Below are positions 1 to 5,230 of a DNA stretch of 6,212 bases, in pieces. This stretch comes from Anaerolineae bacterium. Its GTDB lineage: Bacteria > Chloroflexota > Anaerolineae > 4572-78 > J111. Every line of letters begins with the position of its first letter. Position 1 is the stretch's first letter. The notes under the pieces were generated by a model. That model did not search any database. It worked only from the letters and a program-made list of their open reading frames with translations, and was not told where the DNA came from. Location: NCBI GenBank assembly GCA_020433835.1, contig JAGRBY010000436.1, positions 1-6,212 on the forward strand. Reading direction: 5' to 3'. A program made the translations under genes and the position numbers.

Positions 1-282
1 GAAGGCCACGACGTCGGGTTCTTATCAGGGATGACGGCCAACGCCAATATCGAGACCCAAGTTTTAGCAGACGCGGTCGTGGTACCGACCCAGGCTATTC
101 AATCGGAGCAGGTCGATGGCGAGGCGGTCACCTATGTTGAAGTATTAGACGGTCCGAACAGCACCAGCCGGGTGGAAGTTGAAACCGGTCTGCGCAGTGG
201 TTCGATGACGCAAGTAACAGCCGGCTTAGAAGTCGGCGACCAGGTCGTTATCCGCCAGCAAATTGAAGAGCCAAATTTGTAG
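1..282 (+). CDS. Periplasmic adaptor (membrane-fusion protein) of a MacA/YknX-type ABC efflux system, C-terminal part
   Basis: The reading frame is open from the first base and ends at a TAG at 280-282, so only the last 93 residues are visible and the start lies upstream. The segment reads as the end of the beta-barrel plus the membrane-proximal domain of an HlyD/RND-type adaptor. A 'LSGMTANANIET' strand is followed by 'VVVPTQAI', the usual 'VP..A' turn in this family, then a 'VEVETGLRSGSMTQVTAGLEVGDQVV' type ending in which a Gly-rich loop precedes 'GL..GD.VV'. Such adaptors link an inner-membrane ABC permease to the extracytoplasmic space. The ATPase and permease that follow at once fit the MacA-MacB or YknX-YknY-YknZ arrangement. 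The substrate cannot be told from sequence. In a bacterium without a TolC-type outer membrane the YknX comparison is the better one. Family assignment is confident; the exact orthologue is not. Confidence 0.88.
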   Translation, partial: EGHDVGFLSGMTANANIETQVLADAVVVPTQAIQSEQVDGEAVTYVEVLDGPNSTSRVEVETGLRSGSMTQVTAGLEVGDQVVIRQQIEEPNL

Positions 283-296
283 ATAAGATAGAAATT

Positions 297-303
297 AGGA
301 AGA
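297..303 (+). promoter_or_regulatory. Ribosome binding site of the ABC ATPase
   Basis: The AGGAAGA motif lies 6 bases before the ATG at 310. It sits in the 27-bp gap after the adaptor stop codon and supports both the chosen start and translation from a shared transcript. Confidence 0.65.
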
Positions 304-309
304 TATATT

Positions 310-1089
310 ATGAGTAAAAATCTTGTTATAAACGCTGAAGATCTGGTTAAGACGTACCAAATGGGCGAGGTTAAAGTGCATGCTCTGCGTGGCGTCTCGC
401 TGCAAGTAGAACAGGGCGAATTGCTATCGATTATGGGACCGTCCGGTTCCGGCAAATCGACCTTAATGAATATTTTAGGCTGTTTGGACCAACCCACTTC
501 GGGACGGTACTATCTGGAAGGAACCGACGTAGCCCAGTTGGCCGATAACAAACTGTCGCAAATTCGCGGCAAACGGATAGGTTTCGTGTTTCAAAGTTTC
601 AACCTGCTGCCGCGCACCAGCGCCATCGCCAACGTTGAACTGCCGATGGTCTATATGGGCATTAACCGTGGCGAACGCCGCCGACGCTCCGTCGCTGCGC
701 TGGAGATGGTGGGCTTGGGGGGTCGTATCCATCACAAACCCAACGAGCTATCCGGAGGGCAGCAGCAGCGGGTGGCTATTGCCCGCGCTCTGGTCACCGA
801 CCCGGCTATCATTATGGCCGACGAGCCGACCGGTAACCTCGACTCGAAATCGAGTGTTGAGATTATGGGTATCTTTCAGCATCTGAATAAAGAGCAGGGC
901 ATCACCGTTATCTTTGTCACCCACGAGCCGGACATCGCTGAGCATACCCGACGGGTTATCCGGCTGGCCGACGGGCAGATTGTCGAAGACCGAACCATCG
1001 CCCATCCGCGCCGGGCCGGCGTTACCGAGGCAACACCGCTTGACGGAGGTGTGCCCCAGCCAACTTTAGCCGTTCAAGGAGCAGCATAA
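310..1089 (+). CDS. ABC transporter ATP-binding protein, MacB/YknY/LolD type
   Basis: This 259-residue cytoplasmic ATPase powers the permease encoded next to it. All nucleotide-binding motifs are intact: Walker [10 protein letters not shown] (43-51), Q-loop Gln95 in '[11 protein letters not shown]', signature LSGGQ (147-151), Walker B IIMADE (167-172) with catalytic Glu172, D-loop NLD (176-178) and switch His205 in 'VTHEPD'. The 'FQSFNLLP' and '[10 protein letters not shown]' wording is typical of the MacB/LolD/FtsE group, in which ATP hydrolysis drives mechanical movement of an extracytoplasmic permease domain (mechanotransmission) rather than classical membrane translocation. The core ends near residue 225. 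A further tail of about 30 residues (Pro/Ala/Gly-rich, '[16 protein letters not shown]') has no recognisable domain. The stop codon overlaps the next start by one base (TAATG), indicating translational coupling. The substrate is unknown. Confidence 0.95.
   Translation: MSKNLVINAEDLVKTYQMGEVKVHALRGVSLQVEQGELLSIMGPSGSGKSTLMNILGCLDQPTSGRYYLEGTDVAQLADNKLSQIRGKRIGFVFQSFNLLPRTSAIANVELPMVYMGINRGERRRRSVAALEMVGLGGRIHHKPNELSGGQQQRVAIARALVTDPAIIMADEPTGNLDSKSSVEIMGIFQHLNKEQGITVIFVTHEPDIAEHTRRVIRLADGQIVEDRTIAHPRRAGVTEATPLDGGVPQPTLAVQGAA
1076..1081 (+). promoter_or_regulatory. Ribosome binding site of the permease, inside the ATPase gene
   Basis: AAGGAG lies 7 bases before the ATG at 1089 and within the last codons of the ATPase. 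It fixes the permease start at the TAATG overlap. Confidence 0.7.
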
Positions 1090-2399
1090 TGCAAATATGG
1101 GAAAGTATCACCATTGCTCTGCGGGCCTTGACTATTAATAAATTAAGGACCATTTTAACTATGCTGGGTATCATCATCGGCGTAGCGGCTGTTATCGCCC
1201 TGATTTCTATTGGAAACGGGGTTCGCCAATCGATGAACGAACAGTTCACCAGCCTGGGCACCAACCTGCTGACTATCTCATCAGGAGGACGTGGCGGGCC
1301 AGGGGGCGGCCCACCTGGCCCACCCGGCAGCGAAGAAGAAGACTCATCGCAGGATAATTTGTTAGAAAAAGCGGCAGAACCTCTAACGATGAAAGATGTG
1401 GATGCATTAATGGATGCGGCTCAGACAGCGCACATTGTGGGTGTAGCCCCAACGTACAGCGTAAACAACCTGAGCGGAGGCGTAGTCTACGAACAAGAAG
1501 AAGCAGAAGATGTATCCGTAACCGGGGTTACACCCGATTATGAAACCATACGGAATATGACTCCGGAAGTAGGGCTATTTATCAGCCAAGACGATGTGGA
1601 CCGCCGAGCGAGAGTAGCGGTACTGGGTTATGAAGTGGCCGAGACTTTATTCGGCACGAATCTTTCGGCAGCTATCGGTAAAAGCGTGCGTGTTAATAAT
1701 GCTCAGTATGAAGTTATTGGCGTGCTGCCGGAAAGTGGCCAAGGCGGTTTCGGAAACCCCGACAACACCTTGTTGGTGCCTATCAGCACCGCCCAAACTC
1801 GACTAGGAAACTCCGGCACGTTTCGGGGCAGCTTGCAAGTATCGAATATTTATGTTGAAGTAGACAACCAAGACAATATGGATTTTGCCGAAGCGGAAGT
1901 AACCGCCGTACTGCGCGAACGTCACCGGTTGGGAACTGAGTATAAGAATGATTTCAACATCCAAAACCAGGCCCAACTGCTTGAGTTTGGCGACACGATG
2001 GCGACAACATTAACCGCCTTTCTAGGATCTATTGCCGGGGTTTCGCTACTTGTTGGGGGAATTGGCGTAATGAATATTATGCTGGTTTCCGTCACCGAGC
2101 GGACCCGCGAAATCGGTATCCGCAAAGCGGTCGGAGCCAAGCGGCGCGACATCTTAACACAATTTCTCATCGAAGCGATGGTTCTCTCACTGTTTGGCGG
2201 TTTTTTGGGTATTGCCGTAGGGTATAGTATCGCTGTGGCTTTACCCATGCTGATTACGCAATTGAGCAGTACGGTGGTGACCGTTAACTCGATATTGCTG
2301 GCTACCGGATTTTCCGCGGCTATCGGTCTTTTCTTTGGGGTTTATCCGGCCACCCGAGCCGCCCGACTACGACCGATTGAAGCGTTACGCTACGAATAG
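1089..2399 (+). CDS. ABC transporter permease, MacB/FtsX fold (YknZ-like)
   Basis: The 436-residue inner-membrane permease partners the ATPase just upstream. The layout is canonical. A short amphipathic N-terminus with 'NKLRTILTMLGIIIGVAAV' leads into TM1 (about 22-42). A large extracytoplasmic MacB periplasmic-core domain follows (about 45-295, with 'VTGVTPDYETIRNM' and 'VAVLGYEVAETLFG' stretches). Then come the FtsX domain with TM2 (about 308-333), TM3 (about 358-384) and TM4 (about 400-419), and the terminal 'PATRAARLRPIEALRYE' motif. The cytoplasmic loop 'TERTREIGIRKAVGAKRRDI' (336-355) is the conserved coupling region that contacts the ATPase. There is no fused ATPase, unlike Escherichia coli MacB, so the organisation matches Bacillus YknY/YknZ. 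Directly after TM1, residues 66-80 are almost pure Gly and Pro, followed by an acidic stretch (82-89, EEEDSSQD), which looks like a disordered insertion in the core domain. Confidence 0.95.
   Translation: MQIWESITIALRALTINKLRTILTMLGIIIGVAAVIALISIGNGVRQSMNEQFTSLGTNLLTISSGGRGGPGGGPPGPPGSEEEDSSQDNLLEKAAEPLTMKDVDALMDAAQTAHIVGVAPTYSVNNLSGGVVYEQEEAEDVSVTGVTPDYETIRNMTPEVGLFISQDDVDRRARVAVLGYEVAETLFGTNLSAAIGKSVRVNNAQYEVIGVLPESGQGGFGNPDNTLLVPISTAQTRLGNSGTFRGSLQVSNIYVEVDNQDNMDFAEAEVTAVLRERHRLGTEYKNDFNIQNQAQLLEFGDTMATTLTAFLGSIAGVSLLVGGIGVMNIMLVSVTERTREIGIRKAVGAKRRDILTQFLIEAMVLSLFGGFLGIAVGYSIAVALPMLITQLSSTVVTVNSILLATGFSAAIGLFFGVYPATRAARLRPIEALRYE
1296..1321 (+). repeat. Perfect 8-bp GC-rich inverted repeat inside the permease gene
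   Basis: GGGCCAGG (1296-1303) and CCTGGCCC (1314-1321) are perfect inverted copies separated by 10 bases. Inside the loop GGG and CCC can pair as well, allowing a single-base bulge. The mRNA could form a very stable hairpin. It encodes the Gly/Pro-rich stretch after TM1, so the base pairing may be only a by-product of Gly (GGN) and Pro (CCN) codons being complementary. An AGGAGG sequence lies just before it (1283-1288), with no start codon suitably placed. Confidence 0.6.
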
Positions 2400-2401
2400 C
2401 G

Positions 2402-2429
2402 TTCAGCTATTAGCCTTCAGCAGTCAGCT
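2402..2429 (+). repeat. Four degenerate TCAGC-type heptads
   Basis: The stretch divides into four exact 7-bp units: TTCAGCT, ATTAGCC, TTCAGCA and GTCAGCT. All keep a T-(C/T)-A-G-C core in the same phase. It starts 3 bp after the permease stop codon. Such short 7-bp tandem repeats are familiar in intergenic DNA of some Chloroflexota and Cyanobacteria (recollection, not checked). Confidence 0.6.
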
Positions 2430-2493
2430 TTATAACATATGATAACTTTAGGACATCACTATCGGCTTTATCACCTAAGAATTGGCTAACATA

Positions 2494-2514
2494 AGCTAAA
2501 AGCTGATCGCTTGC
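2494..2514 (-). repeat. Three degenerate heptads in the opposite orientation
   Basis: AGCTAAA, AGCTGAT and CGCTTGC follow one another with 7-bp phase. The first two read as the reverse complement of the upstream heptads (AGCTGA at 2501-2506 versus TCAGCT at 2403-2408). The third is more diverged. The two arrays together form a loose inverted repeat bracketing about 65 bp. Confidence 0.4.
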
Positions 2515-2524
2515 TAATCTTTTT

Positions 2525-2529
2525 GAGGA
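2525..2529 (+). promoter_or_regulatory. Ribosome binding site that decides the lipoprotein start
   Basis: GAGGA lies 5 bases before the ATG at 2535. An in-frame TTG at 2511 would add eight residues (MLIFLRII) in front of an otherwise perfect lipoprotein signal and has no Shine-Dalgarno sequence, so 2535 is preferred. Confidence 0.7.
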
Positions 2530-2534
2530 TAATT

Positions 2535-4880
2535 ATGAAAAAATTGACACCTTTTCTCTTGACCATATTGCTGCTCAGTTTAGCAGCATGCAGCACAGCC
2601 AGTGGTGCGACTCTTACCCCAACCATCGTCCGTTTAGATCGTGGCGAGTTGGCTCAAGCTGCAACTTCTACAGCGGAGGCAGTGGAACCCACCAGCACAA
2701 CCGAGGCGGCTGAACCAACAGCCACCAACACCACGGTCGCCGCTAGCCCAACGGCTACGGAAGCCATAGAAACGGCAGATCCAACTGCCACAAGCGCGGC
2801 AACCGCAGCCACAACAGCAGTCACGCCAACGTCATCGGCAACAACGACGGCTACGGCATCAGCCGTAGCCCAGGTTGAGATCGTCACTCCGGCGATTAAT
2901 CTGCGTTCCGGCCCAGGCATGGATTATGATTCCATTGGCACGGCGCAGGAAGGCGAGCAGCTAGACGTAACCGGCGTTAGCGCCTCCAAAGTGTGGCTGC
3001 AAGTTATCACCGCTGATGGAAAAACAGCCTGGGTTAGCGCCTCGACCGATTTCGTTCGCCTAATTTCGGCTGAGATTGATGACCTGCCTGTCGTCGAAGC
3101 CGGAAGCTCGGCCACTGGGGCTACACAACAAGCTGCCTCGGCTAGCTTTGCCGATGTGGTAGCTACAGAGACTGTCGCGGCCAATACATCCGGCGGACAG
3201 TTGGTTTTCGCGACCAGCAGCGGCGGCGATCTTTACATCGTCAATCTCGACGGCACCGGCTTACAGAAACTGGCCAGCGGCGTTATCGACCCGATTGTTT
3301 CGCCCGATGGAACACAGGTCGCCTACACGCGCTGGGAAAGCAGCGAATGGGGGGCGGTTTATACCTTTAGTCTGGTCGACGGCGTGGAGCGGGTTGTGTA
3401 CAGCGACATTCTCCAACCCAAGTCTCCAACTTGGTCACCGGACGGCCAAAAGCTGGTCGTCTCATTCCAGCAAGGCGGCGTGCGCGATCCGAAGGAAGAG
3501 TGCCGTCGCTATGACTTCGGCGAACGGGTTCGAATACCAGAGAACTCAACCATTACTTCAACGACCTACAATGGCGACAAAAGTAAAACAATTGTCTGCT
3601 TTGTTCGAAATGAAGATTTACAATGGCTTCTAACCGAGATTGATGTCGCTACCGGCGAACGCCAAGATTTGCCAAGCGATCTTTATAGCTTCGCCCCGGC
3701 CTGGGATCCAGAAAATCCGCAGCGAGTCATTTATGAAGGCATCAAAGGGCTTATGCAGCTCGATCTTTCCACAGGCAGCAATACCGCGCTCACCACCGAC
3801 GCCGGCGACACTGCACCGATTTTCTCATCAGATGGGCAAACCTTGCTCATGACCTACAAACAGCACGACCATTGGGAAGTATACACCTACAACCTGGCCA
3901 GCGGTGCACGCGAGCGGCTCACCAAGCCGCCGCTGATGGCTGACCCGCAGTATAGCAGTGCTGCCCCCACTTGGTCGCCCGACGGCAGCCAAATCGCTTT
4001 TCTCACCGATCGCACCGGCCAGTGGGAAATCTGGGTGATGAATGTTGATGGCAGTGATCCACAGCCGCTCTTTTCACCTGAGGTGCAAGGTCAACTTGGG
4101 TTGCAATACAACGGTGTCAATGAGCAGTTGTTGAACTGGATCGGCTCGACCGCTCCGGTATCGGCGAACGCTTCACCAGACCAACTGGTCAGTATCCCAA
4201 CAGTCAGCGCTCCGACGGAGGAGACCTTACCCGCTAATACGGCCTTAACCGGCGATTGGGATTTCAGCTTTGGCACAATGTCTCTCACCCAACGTAGTGC
4301 TGTTGTCGACGGCACCTACAGTTGGTATGGTAGTGTAGACACAGGCACCATTGACGGCATCGTCCTTGATGATCTCAGTCAATTCCAAGGGCTATGGATC
4401 AGTGATCGCAATTCGGACAGCCAGCAACTGCTGCGCTGGAAGATTGCGCCTGACTATAACAGCTTTACCGGTAGTACAACCGGCGGTATGAACGCTCAGC
4501 AATGGTGTGGCGTCCGTTCCGGCCAGCCGCTGCCCGATGGTTGTGGTTTTAGCGGAAGCTGGCAACTGCACTTTGCCAGCCCAGTCGATATGACTGGACA
4601 GGCTACTTTGGTTCAGACCGGCGCAACGGTCCAAGGAACATTTGTCGATAGCGAAGGACATTCGGGCGAGATTACGGGCGTTGTAACCGTAGCATCCACA
4701 ACCGAAGTCATGCTATCCGGCACGTGGAGCAACGACCAAGGTCAGCAAGATACATTCGAATGGCACCTCGATCTAACCACCGGTCGCACGTTCCAAGGCC
4801 GGCGTGATCCGGGTAACAGCGAGTGGTGCGGCTGGCGCGAGGGTACAGACGAACCGGTACCGTGCGGTTGGGAAGATTAG
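2535..4880 (+). CDS. Exported lipoprotein: Thr/Ala-rich stalk, SH3b domain, TolB-like propeller and tandem Cys-motif C-terminal modules
   Basis: This is a 781-residue surface lipoprotein of unknown function. Residues 1-19 are a lipoprotein signal: two Lys, a Leu-rich core, and lipobox LAAC with Cys19 as the lipidation site. Residues about 42-112 are a low-complexity Thr/Ala/Ser/Pro/Glu stalk with irregular 'PTAT' units. Residues about 115-176 form a bacterial SH3 domain ('INLRSGPGMDYDSIG', 'WLQV', 'AWVS'), usually a peptidoglycan or protein-binding module. Residues about 221-541 make a TolB/PD40-like beta-propeller, with recurring '(S/D)PDG'-type turns at Asp258, 303, 391, 433 and 483; the longer gap between 303 and 391 holds Cys323 and Cys355. 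Residues 571-781 are two tandem copies of a Trp/Gly-rich beta module, ending in WCG-x-R motifs with Cys658/Cys670 and Cys765/Cys777. A binding or sensing role on the cell surface is inferred; no catalytic site is visible. It may be co-expressed with the upstream transporter, but a 135-bp gap separates them. Confidence 0.88.
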   Translation: MKKLTPFLLTILLLSLAACSTASGATLTPTIVRLDRGELAQAATSTAEAVEPTSTTEAAEPTATNTTVAASPTATEAIETADPTATSAATAATTAVTPTSSATTTATASAVAQVEIVTPAINLRSGPGMDYDSIGTAQEGEQLDVTGVSASKVWLQVITADGKTAWVSASTDFVRLISAEIDDLPVVEAGSSATGATQQAASASFADVVATETVAANTSGGQLVFATSSGGDLYIVNLDGTGLQKLASGVIDPIVSPDGTQVAYTRWESSEWGAVYTFSLVDGVERVVYSDILQPKSPTWSPDGQKLVVSFQQGGVRDPKEECRRYDFGERVRIPENSTITSTTYNGDKSKTIVCFVRNEDLQWLLTEIDVATGERQDLPSDLYSFAPAWDPENPQRVIYEGIKGLMQLDLSTGSNTALTTDAGDTAPIFSSDGQTLLMTYKQHDHWEVYTYNLASGARERLTKPPLMADPQYSSAAPTWSPDGSQIAFLTDRTGQWEIWVMNVDGSDPQPLFSPEVQGQLGLQYNGVNEQLLNWIGSTAPVSANASPDQLVSIPTVSAPTEETLPANTALTGDWDFSFGTMSLTQRSAVVDGTYSWYGSVDTGTIDGIVLDDLSQFQGLWISDRNSDSQQLLRWKIAPDYNSFTGSTTGGMNAQQWCGVRSGQPLPDGCGFSGSWQLHFASPVDMTGQATLVQTGATVQGTFVDSEGHSGEITGVVTVASTTEVMLSGTWSNDQGQQDTFEWHLDLTTGRTFQGRRDPGNSEWCGWREGTDEPVPCGWED

Positions 4881-4948
4881 GGGTTGTGGTTCCGCCAACC
4901 ATGTAAGGCTAGCCCACTCCCCTCGATACGAGTTTGCTTCATTGATAC

Positions 4949-4961
4949 GTACTCGGAGTAC
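4949..4961. promoter_or_regulatory. Perfect palindrome, possible operator
   Basis: GTACTC-G-GAGTAC is a perfect inverted repeat of 6 bp with a one-base centre. It lies directly downstream of a TTGATA box and 269 bp before the protease start. A dimeric regulator could bind such a site; that is inference only, and no regulator gene is in the window. Confidence 0.3.
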
Positions 4962-5079
4962 ACAAAATCTTATTATTTACTCCGACCTTTAAGCATGTCT
5001 TGTTCCTTAACAATAAATCGGTTTTCTCATCGTCCTTGTCCTCTTATAAACAGAAAAGGGCATCGATTACCGATTGCAC

Positions 5080-5084
5080 TATTA
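5080..5084. repeat. Left target-site duplication of the MITE
   Basis: TATTA directly abuts the left terminal inverted repeat and is repeated exactly at 5197-5201 on the other side of the element. Confidence 0.7.
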
Positions 5085-5196
5085 CAGGACTTACGCAGAG
5101 TGTAGAACAATTTGCTCAATTGTTCCGAATTGTGGGCCTACGCGTGGCGCAAATGGGCAATTGTCGCTACAAAATCGGGAATTTGCGTAAGTCCTG
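5085..5196. mobile_element. MITE, 112 bp, non-autonomous transposable element
   Basis: The ends are perfect 13-bp inverted repeats: CAGGACTTACGCA at 5085-5097 and its complement TGCGTAAGTCCTG at 5184-5196. A 5-bp direct repeat, TATTA, flanks both sides exactly (5080-5084 and 5197-5201), as expected of a target duplication. Because TATTA both begins and ends in TA, the visible inverted repeat extends to 15 bp. The interior has no coding capacity, so movement would need a transposase from elsewhere. CAGGACTTACGCA-like ends feel familiar from IS/MITE families of Chloroflexota and Cyanobacteria, but I cannot name the parent family. Its right end is 34 bp from the protease ATG, so it may contribute to, or disrupt, that gene's promoter or leader. 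Confidence 0.82.
5105..5125. repeat. Stem-loop within the MITE
   Basis: GAACAATT (5105-5112) and AATTGTTC (5118-5125) are perfect inverted copies around the 5-base loop TGCTC. A second, longer-range pairing competes with it: GTAG.ACAATT near 5102-5112 with AATTGTCGCTAC at 5159-5170. The element could therefore fold alternatively in RNA or single-stranded DNA. Confidence 0.6.
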
Positions 5197-5201
5197 TATT
5201 A
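5197..5201. repeat. Right target-site duplication of the MITE
   Basis: This is the second copy of TATTA, directly after the right terminal inverted repeat, identical to 5080-5084. Confidence 0.7.
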
Positions 5202-5218
5202 AAACTAAACCGTCTCTA

Positions 5219-5223
5219 AAGGG
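5219..5223 (+). promoter_or_regulatory. Ribosome binding site of the subtilase
   Basis: AAGGG lies 7 bases before the ATG at 5231. A nearer ATG at 5227 is in another frame, is only 3 bases from this motif and closes after 23 codons, so 5231 is the real start. Confidence 0.6.
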
Positions 5224-5230
5224 TTAATGT

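Larger units (their letters stand above)
2400..2534. other. Intergenic spacer between permease and lipoprotein genes
   Basis: This 135-bp AT-leaning spacer holds two degenerate heptad arrays (listed separately). A TATGAT box (2438-2443) could be a -10 element with a poor TTCAGC (2416-2421) 16 bp upstream; this is the only promoter-like pair I see and it is weak. GCTTTAT occurs twice (2427-2433 and 2465-2471). No hairpin followed by a T-run is present after the permease stop, so read-through into the lipoprotein gene cannot be excluded. Confidence 0.5.
4881..5230. other. 350-bp intergenic region before the subtilase, containing a palindrome and a MITE
   Basis: No credible gene is present: short open frames here lack ribosome binding sites and protein-like composition, and one runs through the MITE. 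Just after the lipoprotein stop, GGTTG (4882-4886) and CAACC (4896-4900) can pair, but no T-run follows, so this is not a convincing terminator. Positions 4922-4932 (CTCG-ATA-CGAG) and 4949-4961 are palindromic. TTGATA at 4943-4948 resembles a -35 box, but no good -10 lies at the right distance. The 112-bp MITE fills 5085-5196. Confidence 0.6.

Noticed and set aside
132..497. Minus-strand open frame of 121 codons across the adaptor/ATPase junction
   Set aside because: It lies antisense to two well-supported genes and its translation shows no domain-like features.
1922..2248. Minus-strand open frame of 108 codons within the permease gene
   Set aside because: It is fully antisense to the conserved FtsX region; its composition reflects the complementary strand of hydrophobic codons.
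2654..2920. Thr/Ala-rich stretch as a possible CRISPR or tandem DNA repeat
   Set aside because: The repetition is at the amino-acid level only (a low-complexity stalk); the DNA units vary in sequence and spacing and there are no spacers.
3295..3633. Plus-strand open frame of 112 codons inside the lipoprotein gene
   Set aside because: It is out of frame with a clear propeller-coding region and has no ribosome binding site or protein-like pattern.
4882..4900. Possible terminator hairpin after the lipoprotein
   Set aside because: Only a 5-bp stem with mismatches inside, and no T-run follows.
4804..4992. 62-codon open frame overlapping the lipoprotein end
   Set aside because: Most of it is out of frame over the conserved Cys-motif module, and there is no start signal.
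5000..5227. 75-codon open frame between lipoprotein and subtilase
   Set aside because: It starts with TTG without a Shine-Dalgarno sequence, runs straight through the MITE and ends just before the protease start; it is most likely chance.
5227..5229. Alternative ATG just before the subtilase
   Set aside because: It is in a different frame, closes after 23 codons, and is too near the Shine-Dalgarno motif.
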